A stretch of DNA of 64,000 nucleotides, from NCBI RefSeq assembly GCF_027887165.1, contig NC_077235.1, positions 8,938,884-9,002,883 of the forward strand, read 5' to 3'. The translations under genes and the position numbers were made by a program. The first letter of the stretch is position 1. Every line of letters begins with the position of its first letter. The stretch is from Monodelphis domestica (Eukaryota > Chordata > Mammalia > Didelphimorphia > Didelphidae). The notes below the pieces were generated by a model. It saw only the letters and a program-made list of their open reading frames with translations. It was not told the DNA's origin and searched no databases. Below are positions 12,069 through 22,016 of the stretch, piece by piece.

Positions 12069-12482
12069 ATTTTTTTTCTTTTTCTAAAACTCTTACCTTC
12101 TGTTTTAGAATTGATACTGGGTGGGGGTGGGGGCAGCTGAGTAGCTCAGTGGATTGAGAGCCATGCCCAGAGATGGGAGGTCCTGGGTTCCAATCTGACC
12201 TCAGACACTTCCCAGCTGTGTGACCCTGGGCAAGTCACTCAACCCCCATTGCCTAGCCCGTACCACTCTTCTGCCTTGGAACTGATACACAGTATTGATT
12301 CCAGATGGAAGATAAGGCTTTAAAAAAAAAAGAATTGATACTAGTTATCATTTCCAAGGCAGAAGAGTGGTAAGGGCTAGGCAATGGGGGTTAAGTGACT
12401 TGCCCAGGGTCACACAGCTGGGAAGTGTCTGAGGTCAGATTGGAACCCAGGACCTCCTATCTGTAGACCAGGCTCTCTATCC
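12069..12482 (-). repeat. family A SINE, antisense, split by a second SINE
   Basis: The two halves are 12069-12118 and 12343-12482. The outer target duplication is CACAAGATTT at 12059-12068 and 12483-12492. It is split by the + strand SINE at 12119-12330. Confidence 0.85.
12119..12330 (+). repeat. family A SINE nested inside an antisense copy
   Basis: Complete SINE with A box (gagtagctcagtggattg) and B box (gggttccaatctg). It is flanked by a perfect 12 bp duplication AGAATTGATACT at 12107-12118 and 12331-12342, which itself belongs to the host SINE. The two copies in opposite orientation could form a hairpin in a transcript. Confidence 0.9.
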
Positions 12483-13397
12483 CACAAGATTTTTTAATGA
12501 AGAGAAATTAAAGGAGATTGTAATCTCATATCCTGAAAAGAATGAGAAGTTGGGCTCTGCAGTGAAAGTGGGCATACTTTATCATAAGAAAACAATTCCT
12601 CTTTTAAGAACTCCAAAAATCAAATTCTTTCCTGCTGAGAAATGGACGGAATCTTTGACTTCCAACCTTACCAAACACCTTAAATCTAATAAGGTAATCG
12701 CAACTTGCATGTGAGTCATGAGTCAAGGATGACTCAGCATTTACATGTGGCAAGGAAGCGATAAGTTGACTGCAGCTTTTCCACTTCTCCTGGTATAAAG
12801 GTCATTGAAAACAAAAGGCCTGGGAGTCTGACCGAAGAATTCATGAGAAAGGGGACTGCCACTACCAGAGTGAGCGATCGCCTAAAGAGAAGAGAACTTC
12901 TGCTCCTTGAAATCAAGTAGCCCCATTAAAGGGAGGTGGAGGAGGACAGGGCCCCAATCCTAAACCACACTCTTATCTAGGTTCTGGGGAAAATGGAGAA
13001 GGAGCAATAAAAGGGTAAGAGCAGTAAAAGTAGAATCCTTTCTGTTACAAGGGAGAATTTTGTGGCCAAGAGCACTAGGGAGTGATGGGGGCATTAAAAG
13101 CAATCCAAAAATATCCCTGGAACCTTAAAAACCTGAACACACACAGACTGACTCCAAGGGACCAACAAGAAAGCATACTACTCCCTCCCTGTCGGAATGG
13201 CCAGGTCAAGGCACAGAATGAGACATATTTGGGGGGAGATGGTAAATGGGTACATTTATATACTTGTCTATGCTTATTCATTACAAAAATTGAAGCCGAT
13301 TGGTCGGGAGGAAGGGGAAGGTGAGGGGAGCTAGAGATACTATTTAATGTTCATACTATGAGATTAGTCATCATAACATTTTTTTAAAAATCACAAA

Positions 13398-13540
13398 AGC
13401 ATCTGGCCTCAGATGCTTCCTAACTGTGTGACCCTGGGCAAGTCACGTAACCCTAATTGCCTAAGCCTCATCACTCTTCTACCCTGGAACCAATACTCCG
13501 AATCAATTCCAAGACAGAAAGTAAGGGTTTCAAAAAATCA
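13398..13540 (+). repeat. family A SINE, 5'-truncated
   Basis: Starts at 'ctggcctcagatgcttcc' and keeps the core 'tgtgtgaccctgggcaagtc' and the 3' part ending 'gtaagggtttcaaaaaa'. The promoter boxes are missing. Confidence 0.8.
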
Positions 13541-14548
13541 CGGAAGAGATACAATACATACGTATATGTAGAGAACTACATCTGTATGTGTGCATGTATG
13601 TAGAAGCAAGCCAAACCTAATAGAGAAGTACAATTTCCCATAATCCCCTTTTTCTGTTCTGCTTGGCATTAAGGTCTGTTCTGTTTTTGGAGGAGGTTGT
13701 TAAGGTCAGAATTTAAATGTTTAAGTCAGGGAGTAGTAGTTCAGTGTGGCTACTGGGATGAGAAGAGTAGTTCGAGGCTAGATCATGAAGGAACAGTCAA
13801 AGAAGTAGGAAGGGAATCAGATGAATGAAGTATGAGGGAGGCTAAGAGTAAAGAGAGCTTCAAGAAAGTACCATTATTCAGTGTCAATAGATCAAGGAAA
13901 AAGAAGATCGATTGCCTTTAACTTTCCGTAGGAAGAGGCCTTTCCCCTTTCTTGCAACTGCTAGTGCCTTCCCCATCATATATAACTGGTATCTCAGTGC
14001 AGACTTTTTTGCCTTTCTTTGTATACCCAGAACCTAGCACAATGCTTGGCACATAGTAGGTATTCAACAAATTGTAACCAAGGAATATTGTTCTAAATTG
14101 ACTAAATAAATTAACTTAAATTAAAAAAATTTTTTTAAATAAAAAAAATAGATAAAATGGCTGACATGCTGTGCTTGAAGTGTACTAACATCCTGAAGTC
14201 CTGGTTATGTGACATGCTCTCTGACCCGGGCTCCTCCATACTCTATAAGGACGTTTGGCTTTTCCCCTCCCTTTATTCCTATAAGATCTTATTTTCTTAG
14301 AATTGCTCCATCATTCCAAACATGTTTTGTGATTAGTTTCTGCCCTAATTTTGTCATCCTTCATATTAGCCATCACTCTCACCTTTGTGGCTTTAATAAC
14401 ACAAAGGGCATTTGCCTTTGAAATGGAACGTTTGAAGTGATGCCATTTATTAACAACCTCATTTGGTTACATTTTAGGCAAAATCAAAGATCAGAAATAT
14501 TCAGCTAATGTTCAAGTTAAATTCAAACTCCTTCCCCTCACTTTCCTA
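13541..14548. other. no gene; one L2-type 3' end
   Basis: An L2-like 3' tail ('gcctttctttgtatacccag', 'acctagcacaatgcttggcac', 'gtaggtattcaac') is seen at about 13965-14080 (+). The rest is unassigned. The open frame at 14209-14421 resembles nothing I know. Confidence 0.5.
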
Positions 14549-14583
14549 ATTCATTCATTCATTCATTCATTCATTCATTCATT
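14549..14583. repeat. (ATTC)n microsatellite
   Basis: About eight tandem ATTC units at the T-rich edge of an antisense SINE tail. Confidence 0.9.
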
Positions 14584-14763
14584 TAAAAATTCTCACCTTC
14601 TGTCTTAGAATCAATAGGCAGAAGAGCCATAAGGGCTAGGCAATGGGGATAAAGTGACTTGCCCAGGGTCACACAGCTAGGAAGTGTCTGAGGCCACATT
14701 GGAACCCCGGACCTCTGGTTTCTAGGTCTCGCTCTCAATCCACTGAGCCACCCAGCTGCTCCC
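14584..14763 (-). repeat. family A SINE, antisense
   Basis: Complement of the family A consensus from 'ttctcaccttctgtcttagaatc' to 'ccactgagccacccagctgc'. The segment containing the 'attg' block near the tail is slightly deleted. Confidence 0.85.
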
Positions 14764-14779
14764 TTTCCTTACTTATTTA

Positions 14780-14965
14780 AAGCAATTAATCTGTACATAT
14801 TTCGTACTTACTTGTGTGTCTCCCCCACCTCCCTGGATGTAGGTAGGCACCTGTAGGACAGGGACTTTTGCTTCTGTCTTTATGACTCCAGAACCTAATT
14901 CTGTGCCTGCTCCATTGTAGATGCATAAGAAGCCATTGTTGACTGAAAGAATGAGGTTTCTATAA
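14780..14965 (+). repeat. L2 3' end
   Basis: Shows 'cacctgtaggacagggactt', 'tctttatgactccagaacct' and 'agatgcataagaagccattgttgactgaaag', a diverged L2 3' terminus. Confidence 0.5.
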
Positions 14966-14999
14966 GAGAATTCCCTCAACTCCTCTCATCAACTCTTCT

Positions 15000-16195
15000 A
15001 AATCTCTTACTATCTTTCCTTCCTTCCCTCCCTGCCTCCTTCCTGCTAAGTCTCTGAGGCATAAGTGGTTCTCCCTGTTGGTTAAAAGCCATCCCTCCAC
15101 ATGCACTCCCAATGACCTTCCTCCAAGAGCCATTCTTTCTCCCTGATGTACTTTCAGTACCGACTGTCAATGAGTGTTTGCTGAGTTGCACTTATATGGA
15201 TTTCCCCATCCTAAAAAGATCTCTTCCCTTGACTTTGATGTTTTTTCTCAAGTTATCCTTTATGACTCCACTTCTTTACTGCCAGATTGCTAGAGTTGTC
15301 GATTCTTGCTTCCCATGACCCTTTACCACCCACTTATTCCTCAAGCCCTTGCTATCTAGAGTCCACCCTCCTCCCCAACTCTAGACTCAGTTCTCTCTGA
15401 AGTGATTAGGATCTACTTTATTTCTTTACCAACTTCTCATCTTCTGTCCCCTTTTACTTAACTATTAATGGTTTGCAAGGTCCTGAATTTGGCCCTTCTC
15501 TTATTTCTTTATATTCTCTCTGCTGGAGACCTCAGGAACAAAATACTGGCTTCAATTATTACGTGTATTCGGTTAACCACCCCTCCCAATCCCAATCTAC
15601 CCCTCACTTTTCCTCCGAGCTCTGGCCCCATATTTCTTGTTTTTTGTCCCCTGAATATCTCTACATAGATGTCCACGTGCTCCCTCAAACTCAGTATAGC
15701 CCAAAAGGAATTCTTCCCCAGCTTAATTTCAATGGATGATACCACTCTATTCCCAGGTTAGAAGCTTTCTTACCTCTTTCCCCACCCTTTCCTTCATAGC
15801 ACACATCCAAAAGTTGTCGACATCCTTCTAATCCTACCTTGGCCGCCACATCTCTCCCATTTGTTTCTTCGTCTCTACTTCTACTCCACACATCATTCCT
15901 ATCAGAGAGCCTCCTAATGGGTCTTCTTAACTCTAGCTTCTATTCTCTGTTGTCCAGATAATCTTCAGAATGCCTAGCTCTGATAGTACCACTCCTCTCC
16001 TCAAAACTTTTTAACTGCATACGAAATCAAGCAGAACTCCTCATCAAGACCCTCACAATCAGTCTCCCCTTCAGGAACTTGATGTTCTGGCCAAAGCAAA
16101 AAACTCTATGCCCAGGGTTCCTGTTCCTCCCCAAGGTCTGGGTTGTATTTTGGTATCCCTGGCTCCTAGCATAGAACCCTTAATAAATGTTTGTT
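15000..16195 (+). repeat. L2 LINE fragment
   Basis: Pyrimidine-rich L2 3' region with landmarks in the usual order: 'ccccaactctagactcag', 'cctccgagctctggcccc', 'aatgcctagctctgatagtaccactcctctcctcaaaact' and a terminal 'ctcctagcatagaacccttaataaatgtttgtt'. The open frames here (15473-15739 and others) are by-products of this old repeat. Confidence 0.55.
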
Positions 16196-16429
16196 AAGGT
16201 GAACTAGTAGGCACCTATGGACAAGAAATGCAAGGGCTCTTCTCTTATGTGTGTGTTTTATTCTCCTTTGGCCATCTGGAGAAGCCTAAGGACCCATCCT
16301 CAGAGAATAGTTTTTTCATAACTAAAGAAAATGCTAAATCTTAGTTAGAAGTTACTGAACACATTTAGAAAAAGAACTATGGGAGTAGAAATGAAAAAGA
16401 AAACATTTGACATCACTTAGTGCATGTAT

Positions 16430-16650
16430 ATATGGGGATGCGATTTCAGATTTAAGCTTTAAAAGATCGCTCTGTAGCAAAGATGAATAACATGGAACTA
16501 GATATCAAGTGATAACAACTGTATAACCCAGTGGAATGGCTTGTCAGCTCTGGGAGGGGGAAGTCAAGAGGGGAGGGAGAGAAAATGAATCATGGAAATA
16601 TGGGAAAATATTTAAAAATAAAAATTAATTTTAGAATAAATAAATAAAAG
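16430..16650 (+). repeat. L1 3' UTR fragment
   Basis: Shows 'aactgtataacccagtggaatggc', 'gggaggggg...agaaaatgaatcatgg' and an AATAAA-rich tail, matching the 3' ends of the better L1 copies at 21829-21903 and 24480-24605. Confidence 0.65.
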
Positions 16651-16789
16651 GGGGAGAGAAGTTAGTGAACATACAGATGTACATCTTTTCCCAGCCAGGT
16701 TAATGGGTCCCATGAAATTGTGGGCCCCAGGTTAAGAACTCTTGAACTAGAATAATGTCAGATAAGCCAAAAAAGAAGAGAAGGAAGGA

Positions 16790-17060
16790 AACTTCTCTTG
16801 ATACGCTCTGCCTCCATTTGTTCTCCCAGCTTCCACTCACAGACTGATCCATATTCCCTGTTCCCAATCTCTAGCCCTGAGCTCTTGAATGAGTCCCAGT
16901 GCCATATCTCCTACAGTCTCTTAGTCATTTTCACATGTGTATTTGGCTATAATTCAATGAGGCTAAGACCAAAGCCTCATCTTCCTTCCAAAACAGTTCC
17001 TCTTTCTAACTTCCTTATTCAATTAGTATCTCTATTTTCTCTGTAAGTCAGGGCCAGGAT
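16790..17060 (+). repeat. L2 LINE fragment
   Basis: Shows 'ctgagctcttgaatgagtcc', 'gtatttggctataattcaatga' and similar pyrimidine-rich text as in the internal L2 3' region at 54190-54560. Confidence 0.4.
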
Positions 17061-17089
17061 ATCAGGCATTTTTTGACTCTTCCCTTTCT

Positions 17090-17350
17090 CTCTTTATGGC
17101 TATATATAGTCATTTGATTTCTACATCCCAAAACTGCCTGCTGATATCCTTTGGCCATTTATCAATTGGGAAGTGATTTATATTCTAATACATTTGACAA
17201 AATTCTCTATATATTTGAGATATGAAAGACCTTCATCTGAAAAAATGTCTAAAATTTTCCCCCTGATTTTCTGCTTTCTTTCTAATCTCATCTATGTAGG
17301 TTTTATTTGTATCCTTCTAGATGTATATATTTTTCCTTCTTTAACTCAGT
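17090..17350 (-). repeat. L1 ORF2 3' region, antisense
   Basis: 'ggccatttatcaattgggaagtg', then 'tatatatttgagatatgaaagaccttcatc' and 'ttctgctttctttctaat' are the complement of the L1 ORF2 3' region. Both ends are truncated. Confidence 0.6.
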
Positions 17351-17639
17351 TCTGATGAGAATGAGGTTCTAGCACTATCAGCCCTCCACACCCTCCTCTC
17401 CTTCACTGTAGTAAGTCTTCTACTCATGCCTCTTCTGTATGAGATAATTATTCCAATTTCCCTCTCCCTCCCTAATTTTATTTTTTATTTATTTTCATCC
17501 CATCATACTCATTTCAACTCCAAGCCTTCTATCTATGCCTGTTCTTTCAAACTACTATTAAATCGATTTCTAGAAACCCTGTTTGCCTCGGTCCCTTGGG
17601 AGTTTGCCTTTAGGGAAAGATCCAAACTGATATCTTAGA

Positions 17640-18018
17640 CTGACCAAATGTCCATTAAAGTGTCCTGAAGAGGAGTGACAGAAATGCTCAAATCCTCAAT
17701 CACCACTTTTTATCTTAGAAGTTTTCCCCATTGTATCAGAGATCCTAAGAAGGCCAACACCTATTCAGGAACCATCTTTTTTGTATCCATTATGTTAAGT
17801 CAATCCCAGATACCCTAGCCTCTAGCTACAGCCTCTTTCCCAAGCCTACAGGTAACCAGACAGTGTATGTTTGCTGTATTAAATTCCCCCAAATGTATAT
17901 AAGTCCCCAAGTTCTATTATTCTTTGGAGAATTATCTTTGGTAGTGATTCTCTCAGAGACACTGTCTCCAGAGCCCCAGAGTATTGATTCTGTGTGGTAT
18001 TTAGTGCTCAGCTCTGTG
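17640..18018 (+). repeat. possible LTR or LTR fragment
   Basis: A TATA-like 'gtatataagtcccc' near 17896 is followed by 'tattctttggagaattatc' and 'ctctcagagacactgtctcc', a layout resembling U3/R of a marsupial LTR. No clear boundaries, so this is tentative. Confidence 0.3.
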
Positions 18019-18022
18019 TGGT

Positions 18023-18263
18023 TGTGAATTTTAGATTTTCTACACCCTGATTAGTTTTTAAAATCCTAACAAATAGGAATATCTACAACCCTACTTAAGG
18101 ATTAAGTGTTGAGGAGGATGGCCTATGACAGACATGTGCTAGCAAATGGCAAATAAGAAAATGACAGACCCCCAGGGCTGTCCTAAGTCAAGCTTAACCT
18201 AACATTAGTACATGCAAGATGCAGGAAAGTGATGTAAAAAATGGTCCATATATCTCTCGTCAC

Positions 18264-18342
<79 letters not shown>

Positions 18343-18825
18343 GCTCGCTCTGGTTGGTGTGGCTTGTGGCAGCGTGCTGGCTGTCCTGGTGGTTTGGCGG
18401 GTTGCGGCTTGCCAGTGAGGTAACTGGAGAAGCTCAGTAGCGTGGGTTAAGTGAGGCATCTTCTCTGAGCAACCTGGGTGAGTAATTTAGGCTAATTCCT
18501 TTTTCCTTTACCACCTAAAAGCACTATCCTCTTAGGAGGCGCCTCATCTCCGAGTAGACCTCATGGTTGGAAGCCAAGCTAGTTTTAATCTTCTGAGGAG
18601 GCCTTGTGGCTGAGTTTTCTGAACTTCCCATGACTTAAGCTGGGCCAGAGAAATCTTATACACCTTTTTCTCTCTCTTCTTCTTAATTCCTTCCCTCTAT
18701 ATTAATTAAACCACCATAAAATTCCCAAACTGGCTTGAGTATTTTTATTGTGATTTGAATGAATCCCTGGTGACTGTCACTAGTATAATATATTCAGCCA
18801 ATAACCCCTAAATTTACCCCTAACA
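18023..18825 (+). mobile_element. solo LTR candidate with 4 bp target duplication
   Basis: Starts TGTGAATTTTAG and ends CCCCTAACA. It is flanked by TGGT at 18019-18022 and 18826-18829. It holds a 73 bp CT tract and an ATTAATTAAA/AATTAAA polyadenylation-like signal near 18702. No internal retroviral sequence follows. The TGGTGAC after the 3' end could alternatively be read as a primer-binding-site start, but the following sequence is antisense L1, which favours a solo LTR. Confidence 0.5.
18267..18339. repeat. (CT)n microsatellite, 73 bp pure
   Basis: Uninterrupted CT dinucleotides inside the LTR candidate. The serine/leucine open frames across it are artefacts. Confidence 0.98.
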
Positions 18826-18829
18826 TGGT

Positions 18830-18967
18830 GACAGAATATTAAAGACTTGTCTCTTTTCCACATTAAAAACTTGGTTTTATGACTACTTTAATGGTTCTGT
18901 GTTTTTCCAAGTTGTCACTACCCTAGTAATATCATTCTTAAGTTCCACAGATAACATTTTCCCACAT
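18830..18967 (-). mobile_element. antisense L1, 3'-ward half of a split element
   Basis: Complement of the L1 region between ORF1 and ORF2. It is collinear with 22017-22185 once the HAL1 at 18986-21997 is removed. The joined order matches the inter-ORF region of the L1 at 26760-26870 ('attaaggtcaa...ggaaa.aggatatctgt...ttctcaa...actagtagggcag'). Confidence 0.7.
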
Positions 18968-19051
18968 AAGAAGTAAACAGTTGACACCAAGAGATCTTCT
19001 GTTAAAGCTCCAAGAGGGAAGACTGATAGAAGTCCCAAAAAAACAAAGAAA

Positions 19052-20198
19052 ATGAGAGGAACAAGAGCACAGACAAATACGGGGAGTAAAGAAGGGGTGA
19101 ATTTGAGCAAACAACAGAAAAAGAAGAAAGCAACTACAATAGACAGCTACTACTCAGCAAATGGAACAGAGGGGTAGCGATCAGCAAACAATAAACCAGA
19201 AATACCAGCGAATTGGATACAGGCTGTGGAAGAACTCAAAACACAACTAAGAGAGGCTGAAGTCAATTGGGAAAAGAACTTAAAAACTAAGATAAGTCAT
19301 CTGAAAACAGAAAATAGTGTCTTGAAAGCCAAAATCAACCAACTTGAAAATGAGGCAAAGGAGATGAAAGATGAAGCAAAGAGGATGAAAGATGAGGCAA
19401 AGAGGATGAAAGATGAGGCAAAGGAGATGAGAGATAAGATAACAAGAATGAAAGATGACCTCCAAAGAAAATCAGACCAGAAGGAGAAGGATGACCAAAA
19501 AGCCAGGGATGAGATCCAGTCTTTAATAACCAAAATACAACAACTAGAATAAAGTGACTTCACCAGGCAGCAGGACACTATAAAACAAAAACAAAAGAAT
19601 GAAAAAAATTGAGGAAAATACAAAGCATCTCATTCACAAAACAGAGGATTTAGAAAATCGTTCAAGAAGAGACAATTTAAGAATAATTGAACTACCAGCA
19701 GACCATGACAAAAGAAAGAGCCTGGACATAATACTAGAGGAAATTATCCAGGAAAACTGTCCCGAGATCCTAGAACAAGAGGGGAAAGTGGAGATTGAAA
19801 GAATCCACAGATTACCCCCTGTATTTAATCCCCAACTGACAACACCAAGAAATGTTATAGCCAAATTCAAAAACAATCAGATGAAAGAAAAGATATTACA
19901 AGCTGCCAAGAAGAAGCCATTAAGATACCATGGAAACATGGTGAGGTTAACACAGGATATGGCTGCATCCACACTGAAGGACCGAAAGGCATGGAATACG
20001 ATATTCTGGAAAGCAAAGGAACTAGGTCTACAACCAAGAATAAAATACCCATCAAAACTGACTATATTCTTACAGGGGAAAGTATGGTCATTCAGCACAA
20101 CAGAAGAGTTCCAAGCATTCATAAATAAAAGACCAGACCTGAATAGAAAATTTAATGTCCAACCACAGAACTCAAGAGAATCATCAAAAGGTAATTAA
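19052..20198 (+). pseudogene. HAL1/L1 ORF1 (ORF1p-like), lightly broken
   Basis: ORF1p is the RNA-binding trimeric coiled-coil chaperone that coats the LINE RNA. An ATG at 19052 opens a basic N-terminus (KQQKKKKATT). The frame has an in-frame TAG at 19175-19177, then continues as a charged coiled coil (19226-19549) with repeated MKDEAKR heptads. A TAA at 19550-19552 and a frame change before 19599 follow. The third segment (19599-20198, 199 residues) holds the RRM-like domain (LENRSRRDNLRI motif at its start, VEIERIHRL, RNVIAKF) and the C-terminal domain (RYHGNMVRLTQD, RIKYPSKLTIF), which binds nucleic acid. Two stops and one frameshift make it a pseudogene, but a young one. Confidence 0.85.
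19362..19439 (+). repeat. 21 bp tandem repeat encoding coiled-coil heptads
   Basis: Nearly identical 21 bp units (gatgaaagatgaggcaaaga) encode (MKDEAKR/E) heptads. Each copy adds exactly seven residues, so copy-number change keeps the coiled-coil register. Confidence 0.9.
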
Positions 20199-20742
20199 AA
20201 AAGAGGGGAAAAAAACAAACAAAACAACAACAAAAATTTTTAAGAAACTCAATAAGTTAAAATGATATGTATCCCTATAAGAAAAGAGGTCATTGGCAAC
20301 TCTTAAAAACTGTTGCTATCACCTGAGCAGCTAGAAGAATTACACTTAGAGGGAACAGTGACAAACTGTATAGGATGAAAGGACAAGACATAAATAGGTA
20401 TATAGATATATGCATGCATAAATACATATACATGTGTATGTATATATATATACACATGACTAAAGCTAAAAAAGAAAAGAGGTTATGACCAAAAGAAATG
20501 GGAAAAGAAACAAATGGGGGTAAATTTATATGTCACAAAGAAGCTCATGGCGGGAGGGGGGAGAACATCGATACACTGGAAGGGTAAAGAGGTTGGAGAT
20601 AGGAAATACTCAACTCTTACGTACTTTGAAACTGACCCAAATAGGGAAGAACAACCCAATCCATTGGGGAAGAGAATAGATTTGCACCCTATAGGGGAGT
20701 AGAAGGGTAAAAAACAGACTGGTGGGGAGGGAAGCAGTACAA

Positions 20743-20762
20743 GGGAGGGAGAGGGTGGGGGG
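20743..20762 (+). other. G-quadruplex-capable tract
   Basis: Four G-runs of three or more (GGGAGGGAGAGGGTGGGGGG) with loops of 1-3 nt lie in the purine-rich stretch downstream of ORF1 in the HAL1. Similar G-rich tracts are known in L1 3' UTRs. Confidence 0.7.
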
Positions 20763-20959
20763 ATTTTAAAAAAGACTACAGGGGAAAATAAGGGAGGGAA
20801 TAAGAAGGGAGGGGGATAGAAAGGGAAGTAAAATAAGGGAGGGAAGGGGGGGGCTGACTATAAACAAACATTGGTATAGAAAGAAATAATGAAAGAAGAA
20901 AAGGCAGGACCAGGAGTAGAAATCAAAATGCCAATGAACAATGTATGAAAATGACCAAA

Positions 20960-21540
20960 TAAAATAATGTTAAAAAAAAACCATTAATAAGCACATGAAA
21001 AAGTGCTCTAAATCTCTTATAATCAGAGAAATCCAAATCAAAACAACTCTGAGGTATCACCTCAAACCTAGCAGATGACAGCAAAGGAAAGTAATGAATG
21101 CTGGAGGGGGTGTGGCAAAGTCGGGTCATTAATGCATTGCTGGTGAAGTTGTGAATTGATCCAACCATTCTGGAGGGCAATTTGGAACTATGCCCAAAGG
21201 GCACTAAAAGACTGTCTGCCCTTTGATCCGGCCATAGCACTGCTGGGTCTGTACCCCAAAGAGATAATAAGGAAAAAGACTTGTACAAGAACATTCATAG
21301 CTGTGCTCTTTGTGGTGGCCAAAAATTGGAAAATGAGGGGATGCCCTTCAATTGGGGAATGGTTGAACAAATTGTGGTATATGTTGGTGATGGAATACTA
21401 TTGTGCAAAAAGGAATAATAAAGTAGAGGAATTCCATGGAGACTGGAACAACCTCCAGGAAGTGATGCAGAGCGAGAGGAGCAGAACCAGGAAAACATTG
21501 TACACAGAGACTGACACACTGTGGTACAATCGAAGGTGAT
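20960..21540 (+). pseudogene. L1 ORF2 C-terminal remnant in the HAL1
   Basis: Translated pieces read [20 protein letters not shown] (about 20995-21055), then after frame changes 21156-21539 gives IQPFWRAIWNY, LPFDPAIALLGLYPKE, CTRTFIAVLFVVAKNW and SIGEWLNKLWY. This is the well-conserved far C-terminal part of L1 ORF2. The endonuclease and reverse-transcriptase domains are absent, so this element could move only with proteins supplied by L1. Confidence 0.88.
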
Positions 21541-21904
21541 GGACTTCTCCATTAGTGGCCAGGCAGTGATCCTGAACAACCCAGAGGGATCTATGTGAAA
21601 GAACACTATCCACATTTGGAGGAAAAACTGTGGGAGCAGAAACACAGAAGAGAAACACCTGCCTGATCACATGGGTTGAGGGGAGATGGCTGGGGATGGA
21701 GACTCTAAATGAACATCCTAGCGTAAAAACCACCAACATGGAAATGGGTTCAATCAAGGACACATTTTAAATCCAGGGGAATTTCATGTCAGCTATGGGA
21801 GGGGGTGGGGAGAAGGAAGGGGAAGAACATGAATCTTGTAACTAAGGAAAAATATTGTAAATTGACTAATTAAATACAAATTTCAAAATAAAATAAAATA
21901 AAAT

Positions 21905-21990
21905 TAATATTCAATAACTAAAAAAGGGGGTCCCCAAAGCCCTGGCTTGCCCCCTACCATCAGTCAGTCAATCGATACACGTTTAGTGAG
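21905..21990 (+). other. candidate 3'-transduced sequence of the HAL1
   Basis: The L1-type 3' end finishes in repeated AAAATA units at about 21903. An 86 bp segment unlike L1 follows ('aaaaagggggtccccaaagc', 'tgccccctaccatcagtcag'), then A9 and the target duplication. This is the structure left when the transcript reads through its own polyadenylation signal. Confidence 0.6.
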
Positions 21991-22016
21991 AAAAAAAAAG
22001 AAGTAAACAGTTTGAC

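Larger units (their letters stand above)
18986..21997 (+). mobile_element. HAL1 (half-L1) retrotransposon, about 3.0 kb
   Basis: The element has a 5' leader, an L1-type ORF1 (19052-20198), a purine-rich G-tract region (about 20700-20860), then only the last part of ORF2 (about 20960-21540) joined to an L1 3' end. This is the HAL1 design: ORF1 kept, most of ORF2 lost, mobilised by L1 proteins. Target duplications are AAGAAGTAAACAGTTGAC at 18968-18985 and the same with one extra T at 21998-22016. The flanks are the two halves of an older antisense L1, so the boundaries are well defined. About 86 bp of non-L1 sequence lies between the L1-type tail (about 21903) and the final A9 tract. Confidence 0.82.

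Noticed and set aside
18219..18440. Serine/leucine-repeat open frames
   Set aside because: Produced by the CT microsatellite inside an LTR.
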